This document shows, one piece after another, positions 20,610 to 30,677 of a stretch of 64,000 nt of DNA. Positions within the stretch are counted from its first letter, which is position 1. Every line of letters starts with the position of its first letter. The notes under the pieces were generated by a model that worked only from the letters and a program-made list of their open reading frames with translations, was not told where the DNA came from and did no database searches. The DNA is taken from contig NC_085850.1 of NCBI RefSeq assembly GCF_020906515.1, forward strand, positions 744,001-808,000, given 5' to 3'. This stretch comes from Vanrija pseudolonga. Its lineage: Eukaryota; Basidiomycota; Tremellomycetes; Trichosporonales; Trichosporonaceae. The position numbers and the translations under genes are program-made.

Positions 20610-23600
20610 ATGGGGGGAAGCGACACAAAGACCAACTCGGTCGACCCACTACCCTCATCGACGTCGACATCCGACCCAGACCCGACCGCGGCTACATCAA
20701 CCCCAGGCCACGACGAGCAAGTCGCCGGCAGCACAAGCAGCGCCGCACCAGCCTCGTCCTCATCACCGACGACATTGTCGTCTGACAAACCTCCAGAGCC
20801 GCCTGCCAAGGATGATCCTCCACCGCCCCAGCCTGAACCACCCCTCATCCCCGCCAGAAGACGGCCCAACCCACCCGCCAAAGGCATCCTCAAGCCCCCG
20901 CCACCACCAGTCAAGCCAACGCTCGGCAACCGTCTGCGAGACATGGTCGTCGGGTCGGTCACTGGCGAAGCGCCCGGGCCATCTCAGCCTCTTGGAGGGT
21001 CAAACGCCGTCAACTCTGCGGTCGGCACGCTGAATGCCATCTCTGGACGACTAGGTCTCGGATTCAATCGCTTCGTGGCGAACCATGCTGGCGGTAGCGA
21101 GCTTGGGCACGCCGCGCCGCCCCCAAGGGGGCCCCCTCCTCCTCGGTCGACCGCGCCTTTGCAGCAACACGACGGCCCGTCTCAAGCGTTAACCCAGCCA
21201 CCACCCGCCGAGCAAGCTCGGCCGTCGCAGCCTCTCAAGCGGGCTACCTTTGTTCTCCCCAGCCTCAGCATCACCTATCCCATCAGCTCACGCGGCGAAC
21301 CGTTCAGCCGCAAGGTCCTCCAGGAGCGGGAACAGGTTGGTGTATCTCCCGCTCGTGTGAGCCGGCACCGCTGACGCCACAGGTTGAGACCCGCCAACGG
21401 ACGCTATTGACCGCAGCCAAGGGCGCCGAGTACTGGACCTCGATGCGCCTAATCAAGCTGTACGAGAGTGCGTGTAGAGGGCGAGAGGAGAAGCCTCGCA
21501 TCGCCATTGTGAAGGCGCTACAGGTGAGTTTGAAGGTGCCATGAACCAGCGGCTGATGATCAGGCGATCCCCCAAGCACCAAAGCCGCGAATCATTCATC
21601 TCGTGTTACGAGACGTTCCCAGCCAGCCCTACCCATCACCATACCCATTAGAACATCCCCTTACACGCTACGCGGCAGAAGCGCTAGCTGATGTCCTTGC
21701 CGTCGAGTGGTCACTTTCGGATGTTCGCCTTGAAGGCGGTGTCATCGAAAGGGAAGACGTGCTCAAGCCGATTCTCCACGCTTTGCTCGTCAGTGGTACG
21801 CTCCCAAGCTTGAGTCTGGCGGGCAACAAGAAGATTCGCCCAGAAGGGTGGCGTCTTTTGGCAGTGTTCTTGAAGAAGGTGAGTGCCATCGTGGCCGTTT
21901 GAAACTCGGTGCTGACCATGATCGCAGGCACGATCAATCAAGTTTGTCGACTTGTCCGATACCACATGGGACCGCAAGAGCATCGAGTATTTGGTTTATG
22001 CTCTCAACGCAGCGCCGACCCACGCGACAGCAGCTGGATCACCGCCAATAGAGGCACCACAACGTCTGGTCCCGCCAACGGATGGCGATCGCCCCCCAAC
22101 GGCCAACGGGTCAGCAGAGGGCTCGCAGCCGTCGTCTGCCAGATATGGCATGTTCCTTCCCTCGGCTCCTTTCCTAAAGGACGACGCCACTCAGCATCAG
22201 CCGGCGGCAGTGCAGTCGCTAAGGTTGGATGGCTGTAACTTGCGGTCGGGGACTTTGGACGGACTGGGTACGTTGTTTGAGTCTGCGTGGCGGTATGATC
22301 CTGTGCTGACATGAACTTCTAGCACACGGAATCCGGACTTCAGAGCTTCGCCACCTGTCTCTTCGACGGAACAGGATCAGTCCTCTCGGTGCCGTCGCTC
22401 TCGCAGTAATGATCCGCGACTATCCCGACACTGCGTCGATGAGCTCGTTTGGAACCGGCTCAAACTCGTCCGAGTCGAGCCTGCAGTTGCCATATGCTCC
22501 CCGGAACAGACGCCCTTCGCCCGAACCGCCCGCTGAGGACGCCAACCTTCCACCCATCCCCTTGGTGGTCTCGTCGTCAGCTGGCGGTGTGACCTCGCGC
22601 GTTGTGCCAGAGGGATACAAGGCGCCCCCACCACCAAAACACCCGTTAGTCATGCCTGGCGGCGGTTACAGTGCGATCCAGGATAGCGCCGGCTTCGGCT
22701 TAAGCTCTGCACCGGTCGAAGGCAAACTCATCGGCTCAGAGCTTGGTGGCGCTAGTCTCGCTTTACAGCGCAGTGTTCGTGCCCTCGACGGCGTCGAGCG
22801 AATCGGAAACCTCGTCACGCTGGATCTCAAGGGCAATGAAATCCGCACTGGGGTCTCATACATTGCACAGGTTCTCAAGCGGAACCGCACCCTCAAGGTC
22901 CTCAACCTCAGCGACAACAAGCTCGAACCTGCTGGCCTTGTTGCTCTGGCCGAGGCGCTCAAGTACAACTCGTCATTGGAAACGCTCGACGTGAGCTCCA
23001 ACCCTTGCAGTGGGCCCGCTCTGGAAGGCATCGCAGCTCTCCGCACGTCGTTCACCGTCAACCATAGCCTCAAGCGTCTGTTCCTCACCGACACTGGTCT
23101 TACGACCGAGGGTGCCATCGACCTGGCCGAGTTCATCCCAGAAAACCGCTCCCTCCTGCACCTTGATCTCACAAACAACCCCTACATTGGCACCGCTGGT
23201 ATCCTTGCCGTTTCATCCGGCCTCAAGTCTAATCGCATCATCCGCTGCCTCGACATTTCCATCCCACCAAACGACGGTGACCTTGCCGAGCTCTCCCAGA
23301 CCATCCTGCAATCTTGTATTCGCAACACAGAGCTGGCAGCCGCGGCCAGCAAGGACGTCAAACATCCTCGTGTGGCCCAAGAAGCCATCTGGGGACCGAT
23401 CAAAAAGTCCACCTTGGTGCGCCAGGTCAAGGAAGCCGATGCCGCTCGAGCGCAAAAGGAGCGCGAGCAGGTTGCCAAGAGCGTCGAGGGCATTGCCCGC
23501 GAGTATGTCTACAGACTGAAGCCGGAATCACTCCTTCCTGCGACAAATGACACTATCCGGAGCCTCGAGCAGTGGTACGAGGCTGGCCGTGCAGCTCGCG

Positions 23601-24493
23601 CATCGCCCATGTCCGTCTGGGAGAACCACAAGATGCCAAGAGAAGACTTTAGATCTCTGGTCGAGAGAGGCCGCGCTCTCACCGAGCGTCTCGCCGAGGC
23701 TATCGAGCAGACCTCGGATTCCGAGACGCTGGAAAAGCTGCTCGGCGTCAACGACAAGCTCACCGGGCTTGTCGCCTCTGCCAAGGGCTTTACACCACCT
23801 CCTCGCATCTTATTACCTTCCCAAATCGCCTTCGCGGCTCCAGCTGCTCCAGTTGTCACCTCGACTCCTACGCATTTAACCCCACGGAGACGCCACCAGC
23901 GCAACTCGAACTCGCTTGAAATCTCGTCTCCAAACTTCTCCATCGGAGACTCGGATGCAGAGAGTGACGCCGAGGAGCTGGACGCCCAGTCGATCGTGCC
24001 CGCTGTCGTATCGCCATCATCCACTCCCACCAAGCCGAAGACAGCGAAAAAGGATAGCGCTGCCAAGCCGCCTCCCCTCAAGTCGACGAACGCCTCGGCA
24101 AATTCCACCCAGCCGGCAGAGCGCGAAAATGGCATTGGCAGCTCCCACTCCAGCTCGGACGACCTCACGCCTGCTGCCGATCAACTCGTCGACGCCGAGC
24201 TCAACCAGGGCCGCGACCCCGCCAGCCCCGTCGAGCGTGCCAGCCGCAAGTGGGTCGAGGAGGAGGGTGAGATCTTCCGCAAGGGCACGCGTCTTGGTGT
24301 CGTGGACGGCGAGAGCGAGAGCGACGAGGAGAGCGTGGGCAAGGCGCAGTCGCACAAGCCTGGTAAGACGGGTGAGGAGTTACGTCAGGAGATTCTCGAG
24401 GCCGAGGTCCCGCGCAGTCCGCCGCGTCAGGTTGTCGACATGACTGTGGAAGGCGAAGGTGAGGAAGAGGGAGCTCGAGGGAATGACATGTAA
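20610..24493 (+). CDS. Leucine-rich-repeat (RNI-like) protein resembling PPP1R37
   Basis: Exons are 20610-21335, 21383-21523, 21564-21878, 21928-22267 and 22323-24493 (3693 nt, 1230 aa). The first 200 residues are Pro/Ser-rich and disordered. KRATFVLPSLSITYP then precedes the repeats, where a protein-phosphatase-1 binding RVxF motif sits in PPP1R37. Here Val is replaced by Ala. Ribonuclease-inhibitor-type LRRs follow: LPSLSLAGNKKIRPEGW, VQSLRLDGCNLRSG, LRHLSLRRNRISPLGAVAL, VTLDLKGNEIRTG, LKVLNLSDNKLEPAGLVAL, LETLDVSSNPCSGPALEG, LKRLFLTDTGLTTEGAIDL and LLHLDLTNNPYIGTAGILAV. A helical region and a long acidic, Ser-rich tail end the protein. Likely a scaffold; a link to PP1 is inference from repeat layout. 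Confidence 0.85.
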
Positions 24494-24662
24494 CGATCTT
24501 GGTTACAGGGCAATGTATTGTGAAGCAAGACTATGCATGAATCTGGGCTCAGTGGCGCCGTTGCCTTCGAGTTTACATGCTCGGGCCTGCGCCATTGGCG
24601 CGTGGCCTATGCTACTTGTCACTCTACTAACCAACAGCGTCCTTTCGTCCCTTGTTCACTCC

Positions 24663-26714
24663 CTAGACGATGGAGGAAGCCCTGCGCTCCCTGGTGGGCC
24701 GCCCCTGCACAATGGCTGGGAGACGTAGCGGTTCCAGTCCTGAAGTCCGCCTCTCCCTCCTCTCCTCCGCTCTCTTGCCACCCTCCAAGACACTCGTCTC
24801 GCCGTCCGCGCCGGTGCCGTCCGTGGTGGTGCTGACCGCCGTAGGGAACATAGTGGCGGAGCCCTCGGGGCTAGGCGTCGGTCTCGGGGTCGGCGGTTGG
24901 CGCGTCGAGGCCGTCTCCGTGCCCTTGGTAGCGAGTAGAGCGAGCAGAGCCCCCTTGTCGATCCTTTCGGCAGCGAGGGCGCCCTTCAGATCGAGAACTT
25001 CGTCGTTGAGCGCAATCAGCTGATCACACCTCGCAGTCGAGTCGCTCTTGTAGCGCTGCACACGTGCTTGCGCCTTCTTGCGCTCTTGTGCGCGAGCTGC
25101 GAAGCTTGCAGACAGCTCAGCAGCCAAGGACTCGTTGGCCTGCTTCTCGGCGCGCCAGGCCGCCTCGGCCTCCGTCTTGCTCGCAATGGCGCTGAGGGCC
25201 ATTGTCTCCGCTTCGTCCGCCCGGGCCTTCACCAAGTCGCTGCCCTCCTTCTCCATCTCCATCTCCTCCTCGAGGTTGGCATAGGCGGCCTCCAGCTCCT
25301 GGATCTTGGCTTGCAGCGCGTCCACCGCCCGCCTCTGGGATGCCACGATGTCGGCGATCTGCGCTCGGTGCCGAGCCTCGAGGCGCTCGAGCTCCTCATG
25401 GTGACGAGCTCTGCTCACCGCCAGTGCCTCTTCCACCGCGACCGCAACATTGACCCCGGTAGTGGCAGTAGCGTCCCATCGGGGGAACTCCAGGCTTCGA
25501 GTTGGGGCCGGGGTCGTCGTTGCGGGGGCGCGAGAGAGTGCGAGGTCGGGGGCGGCTGCGACCAAAATGACGTCCTTGGCGGCGGCCCTGCTGGGGCACT
25601 CACGGCGCACGGAAGGGACATCCTTGAGGACGAGGGCGGCGGTGTCGGCGGCGGTGGGAGGGACAGGGAGAGGGCCGAGAAGCGCGGCGACGGCGTCGAC
25701 CTCGCCGCACTCGATAAGCAGCGACGAGAAGATCTTGTCGAGGTCCAGGGCGGCGGCAGCGGGGTCCTCTGCCACAGGTGGGGCGCACCAAGCGAGAAGC
25801 TGCTCGAGCAGCTCGTTCGAGTCCTCGAGGTCCTCCTCGGTGGCGGTGAGCTCGGTGGCGGTGAGGTCGGCGGCCTCGGCGACCGGTGCGCAGAGGGAAA
25901 AGAGGCTCTCGAAGAGCTGGTCGAGGCTGTCGCCCGCAACAGCGGGGTACTTGATGCCGACGGCGTCAACGGCGTGGACGCCCGTGGCGGCGGTGTGGGC
26001 CTTGTCCTTGACAAAGGCCTCGGTGTCGGCGGCCTCGGAGGCGCCAATAGTCTTGCCCTCGACCTTGTCGGTGGGCGTGGCGGTGGTGCCAACGTGTTGG
26101 ACGTCGGCGGGGATCTCCTTGGCGGGGATCTTGGTGCCCTCGACCTTGTCGTTGGGCTTGGGGGCGGCGACCTGGATGTCGGCGTCGAGGGGGGCCTTGG
26201 AGATGTCGACGAGGGGGGTCTTCGCCTCCTTGACGGCCTCGACAAGCTCCTCCTCGTCCTCGGTGATGGCCTCGAGCTGGTGCTTCACCCAAGAGACGAG
26301 TGGCGAGGGAGTGTTGTCCTCCTCGAAGAGCTCGATGACGTCGCGGCGAACGGGGCCGGCCTCCTTGAGAGGAGAGGGACGAACCGCGGTAGCGACGGTG
26401 AGCTGGGTGTTGTCGTACTCGACGACGGGCTTGTCGATCGCGACCTCGGCGGCGATGACGGTCTTGACGTCGACTTTGATGTCGACGCTGTCCCCGATAA
26501 CGGCGGCCTCATGGGCGCGACGTCCTCGGTGACGGAAGCTGGGGTAGCCGCCTGTAGACCGTCAGTGCTCTGTCGGCCTCTGGGTAGGGAGATGTGAGGG
26601 AGGGTGGCTACTCACGTCCTGGGGCACGGCGACCTTGACCTTCTTCTTGAAGGTCTTGTTGACCTTCTTGGTGACTTTCGCCACCATGGCCTTAGCCTGG
26701 GTCCGCATGCCCAT
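24663..26714 (-). CDS. Large coiled-coil protein, function unknown
   Basis: The start ATG is at 26714 (a second in-frame ATG lies at 26708). Exon 1 codes for a very basic start (KAMVAKVTKKVNKTFKKKVK). An intron at about 26552-26615 joins it to a long exon ending at 24663. The long exon is open and protein-like from about 26500 on: VEYDNTQLTVATAVRP, then an acidic Ala-rich part (LDQLFESLFSLCAPV and LLEQLLAWCAPPV look like an internal repeat), then about 200 residues of coiled coil (EELERLEARHRAQIADI, DALQAKIQELEAAYANLEEE, AQARVQRYKSDSTARCDQL). The tail is basic (ERRERRTSGLEPLRLP). The join between exon 1 and the long exon does not keep frame with the best GT donor; a weak donor 4 nt later would. 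Not recognised. Confidence 0.7.
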
Positions 26715-27465
26715 AATGGACGAGACCGTCGGCGCGGGCGGTTGTTGTTGTTGTTGTTGTTGTTGTTGTTGCTGCTGGGGCAGCGAGGGGGAGGATGTGC
26801 ACTGGCTGTATGCAAAAGCAAGGTGGCAAGTGCAGGGGGTGAGAGAAAACGAGACGAGGAAACGAGAAGGAGGAGGGAAGACGCTTTTAAGTGAGTGTGA
26901 GAGAGCCTGGGGGGTGGGAGGCAGCCGCCCCTGCCTGGGTGGCCTGGGTGGGCCATCTGGGAGGTCAGCTGGGTTGGCCGCCGTCTGGGAGGTCAGTAGC
27001 CTGGCAGCCTGCCCTTGGGTGTGTCGCCTGACACTCTGCTGAAGCTGGCGGCGCGGCGGCGACCCTTTCCAAACGGGGCTAGCGCGAGTCGTCCTTGCTC
27101 GAGCTGACAGCGGTGCCGTGCTGGTTGGTTGGCTGCTCGCGTTGGCTGCTGGAGGGGTGCGCCGCCGCCGTTCTGTGAGACACATCTCGACGTCGTTGAC
27201 AGTGAGCGAGGCCAATGTGGCACTGGTTGCCTCGGGTCTGGTGCCTTGACCGACGCGATGGTTATTCAGGGTTAGCTGCAGCTGGTCAGCAATGTCAGGC
27301 CTGTTTTTGGAATCAATACCTTGGTGGTCAGTCTCTCTCGCCGCGTCAGTCCCGGCCTGCTCGCCGTCAGCATCCCCTCTCGCCCTCGTGACCTTGTTTG
27401 GTGTTGCTGCACAGCCTGGCTTTGACTGGAAGAGCTGCATTGTGTTCAGGGACTTGCCATCGCCT
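26715..27465. other. Intergenic/5' leader, 751 nt, with a (GTT)10 microsatellite
   Basis: Upstream of the coiled-coil gene and downstream of the carboxylesterase, both minus strand. A perfect (GTT)10 run at 26741-26770 (CAA on the coding strand) lies about 27 nt upstream of the start, so it is probably in the 5' untranslated leader. It reads as poly-Gln in frame, but no upstream ATG supports its translation. No gene supported in the rest. Confidence 0.5.
26741..26770. repeat. (GTT)10 microsatellite
   Basis: Ten perfect GTT units, flanked by GGCGCGGGCG and GCTGCTGGGG. Confidence 0.95.
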
Positions 27466-30114
27466 CTAGACTTGGACGGCGGCGGCGAGCTTGATCGCGT
27501 CGTCCCATCTGTCGTCTTGCACGACGCTCGTCTTGCCACCACGGATCTCGCGGAGGCGCTGGCCATCCTCAGAGTTGGGCTCGTGTCCCCACCACTCTTT
27601 TGCAGCCTTTGGGAGGTCACCTTGCAAGAAGGTGGCGACGGGCTTGAGGAACGCTTGGTTGGCTGCGACGTCGCTGTCGGTGTAGCCCAGGCGGCGCGAG
27701 TACCACCATGCCCATGTATCGTCTGCATGTGTGACGATTTCCCTGAATGATTTCTTGTCAGCGGGTGCCCAGGCACGTTCTCCAAGGGGTTGCATGGTGG
27801 GCAGACACTGCAGACGGGTGCTGCGGCGGGGCAACGCGAGCGGGGCCGACGGCCGGTTTTTGTGGCTCGACCTGGTGGCCCAGTTGTCGCCCCGCACCCA
27901 GCCGTCCATGCTTGTACTCACGCGGGGAAAATTGTAAACGCAACCTTGGGCTTCCAGGCGACGCGGTAGCGCAGTACACGAGCGGGGGAAACGCCGTGGT
28001 CGAGCAGGGCTTTGACAAACACTCGCTCCGAGGCGTAGATTTGGCCGTTGGCGACAATGTTGCCAAAGAGGAGGGCCAGCTTCTTGGCGCCTTCTTTGGT
28101 GCTTGTGTCGAGGTCCTTGGGGATACTGTAGTGCTCAAGGAGCTTGGCTACCTGGTCTGCACGGTAGTAGTTGAGCAGCTCGATCTCCAACTTGTCTACA
28201 GACGTGGGAGGGTTGGTTACCGAGTAGAGGTACTCTTCGTGAGTGACCTCGCCGATGATGAGCGCAAGGTCGCGTGCGGCAAACCTCTTTGCAAAGTCAC
28301 CGCTGTCGATGCGCTCAAACATGTCCTCGTGGATGAAGGCGTTGTCGCTCACGCCGCGGAACGTGTGGATCTTGCTGCAGCATGGTCAGCGCATGGCTCA
28401 CTGCGGGGGCGAGGGGGCACACCACGAGGGATCGGCGGGGCGTCTGCCACCACCCAGCAACAACAACGCCTTGCGGCATCGTGAGCTCGGTTGTTTTGAT
28501 GGGATGATTGTAAAAGACAACATTCTTCTTCCTCCTCCTCCCATGCTTTGCACAGCGCGACATCTTGTGCCCAGCTCCTCGTCCATTCTCCCTCCTCGTC
28601 CATTCCCCCCCGCCCCCGATCTTTTCTCTGGCGGGTGCGACTTCTTTCTTGCCACCGAAACACCATCTCCACCATTTCCTCCTCATCCCATTTCACCACT
28701 CCTGCCTTTGTCAAACCAACCCGTCCCTCTGTCACTCTCCCCGGCATCTCACTCAGCGCAAGACTCACAGCTTCATGATCTGGTCCACGAGCTCGGGCTC
28801 TGGAATCGCGCGCAACTTCTCCAGCTTCTCCTTGCCCGACAGCGCGAGGTCGACCCCAAACGCTTCACACAGCCCGTCAAAGCCTGCCTGGCTCTCCTCG
28901 AGCGACTTGGGCTGCGCAGGCAGCGCGTTCGACCACATCATCGCGCGGCGGATGATCGGCTTGGCCTTGTCGGGGAAGTTGAGCTCGTGAGCAAGCTGCA
29001 CCTCGACACTGTACGCGCCCGCGCTGATGCCAGAGATCGTGATGTTGTCGCCGTTACCCCCAAAGTACTTTGCGTTCTTGTGCACCCACTCGATACCGAG
29101 GCGCTGGCTACAGGCAAGGTCAGTCTACTCCTCGCCATCTGCGCTGCTGACTGACTCGTGGAAGCCCCAGTTACCCGCTGCGCCGTCCTCGTTCTCCTCG
29201 CGCAGCTCCTTGGACGCGAGGAAGCCAAACACGCTCACACGGTACGCGATCGCGATGACCACGACCTTGGCGACCTCGTCAATGTACTCGGTGGGGTTGG
29301 CCGTCGCGCCCGACATCGCTGGGTTACCCATCTGAAGCCAGCCGCCGTGGATGTAGATCCACACGGGCCAGCCCTCGGGAGGCGGCGTGCCCTCCGGCGC
29401 CCAGACGTTGACGGTGAGTGCGTCCTCGGACCTCGTGAGGCCAGGCGGGGCGGACGGGAAGGTCTCGCCGGTGTCGCTGACGGCGTTAGTTCGCGTTCGC
29501 AAGGTGTCGGAGCTTTAACGCCTCGTCACTGTCCTCGTCATTGTCGTCGTCGCTCTCCTCGTCTCAGCTCGTCGTCCAGCAGCGCGATGACGTCGCCGTG
29601 AGTGTGCTAGCGGCGCAGCGGGATCATCGTGAGTGTGCGATGAGCTGGGACCAAGAGCTAACGCGACATTGGCCCGCGGTCCCGCTCTCGCAGCTCCAGC
29701 CACCCTCGTCAAGCTCACACACCACCGCGCAGCTCTCGACTCGCCGCCATCCTCCTAGCAGACACCTCGACTCACGGGTTCTTCATGTGGTACGTCGGCT
29801 GCGAGGTGTACGCGCCGAATTTCTCGCCGGGGACGTTGGACCAGTCAAAGTTGTCGGGCAGCGCCTTGGGCTTGCGCCAGCGGAGGTCGCCAACGGGAGG
29901 GTAAGCGTACGGGACCTGCAAGAAGCGGCGGGCCTTGACGTGGCCGTCGGGGGCGACGGCCTCGACACCGCGGAGGTTGCCGTGCGGGCCGACATCGATG
30001 GTGATGGGGCGGACTGGGGTCAGCGCGAGGAGGTGAGTTTGCAACTCACGAGTCTCTTCGAATGCAGTCTGACGATCAGCAGCGTCGACGCCAGGCAGCA
30101 CGAGCACTCACCAT
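27466..30114 (-). CDS. Type-B carboxylesterase/lipase with long introns
   Basis: Exons are 30114-30112 (ATG only), 30068-30050 (19 nt), 30013-29776, 29476-29156, 29107-28769, 28374-27922 and 27742-27466 (1650 nt, 549 aa). Family landmarks: RRFLQVPYAYPPVGDLRWR near the N-terminus, SEDALTVNVWAPEG, the oxyanion loop VWIYIHGGWLQMGNP, NPTEYIDEVAKVVVIAIAYR, and the nucleophile elbow NITISGISAGAYSV (G-I-S-A-G, so Ile replaces the usual Glu). WSNALPAQPKSLEESQAGFD and VSDNAFIHEDMFERID follow as in fungal homologues. No signal peptide, so intracellular. Introns of 299, 394 and 179 nt stand out against the 35-55 nt usual here. Frames match at every junction. Substrate unknown. Confidence 0.88.
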
Positions 30115-30677
30115 AGTTGTATCAGTGTGGATGTGCGAGGGCAACGCGGCCGGCATGCATCCATACATTTAAGACGCAACCGGCTGAGGACGGTACCCCA
30201 CAGCCAAGGACGCCGAATGGCGACGGATTCGGCGGTGGCCGATCATCCTGACGCTATCATGTGACTCTAGGCGATGGTGCCGACAAAGAACGCGTCCACG
30301 GTGTGCGGGAGAACCGTGCAACCATTTGTCCGACGTGCAGTTGGGCCGCTGCGAGTGATGTTGTGCTTGGCAAGTCTCCGAGGCCGAGGCGGCCAGGGGC
30401 AGGCCGCAGATAACAGCCATCACCAGGATAAATCAGATAGGCGGCGATTAGCGAGCTAGACCCCAGTCAATGGTTTATGCGACACTTGGTGCCTCTCTCC
30501 TTGCCTTGTCATGAACATGGTACATAGGCAAACCCAAGACACAAACCCCTAGTATACAATTGGCCTGAGATACGCATGGGACGCTTATGAGAGTTGAAAT
30601 CTAACGTGATACTTCCGGACAAGACGTTGATGAGACATGTGGGCTGGGCTAGGAGGAGTGAGGGTGAGCGGGTGTTA
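30115..30677. other. Intergenic, 563 nt
   Basis: Carboxylesterase promoter and the 3' end of the next minus-strand gene. No supported gene. AT content rises near 30480-30620, as expected for a 3' untranslated region. Confidence 0.4.

Noticed and set aside
25068-26597. Long plus-strand ORF (about 500 codons) opposite the coiled-coil gene
   Set aside because: It is a mirror of Glu/Ala/Leu-rich codons on the minus strand; Gly/Leu/Val/Arg-rich composition without motifs and no ATG context.
26741-26770. Poly-Gln tract in frame with the coiled-coil gene
   Set aside because: No ATG lies upstream in that frame before a stop-free leader of non-protein composition, so the CAA run is more likely untranslated.
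29477-29775. Possible C/D-box snoRNA inside the 299-nt carboxylesterase intron
   Set aside because: There is an ATGATC near a later CTGA, but the C box is imperfect and no terminal stem is visible.
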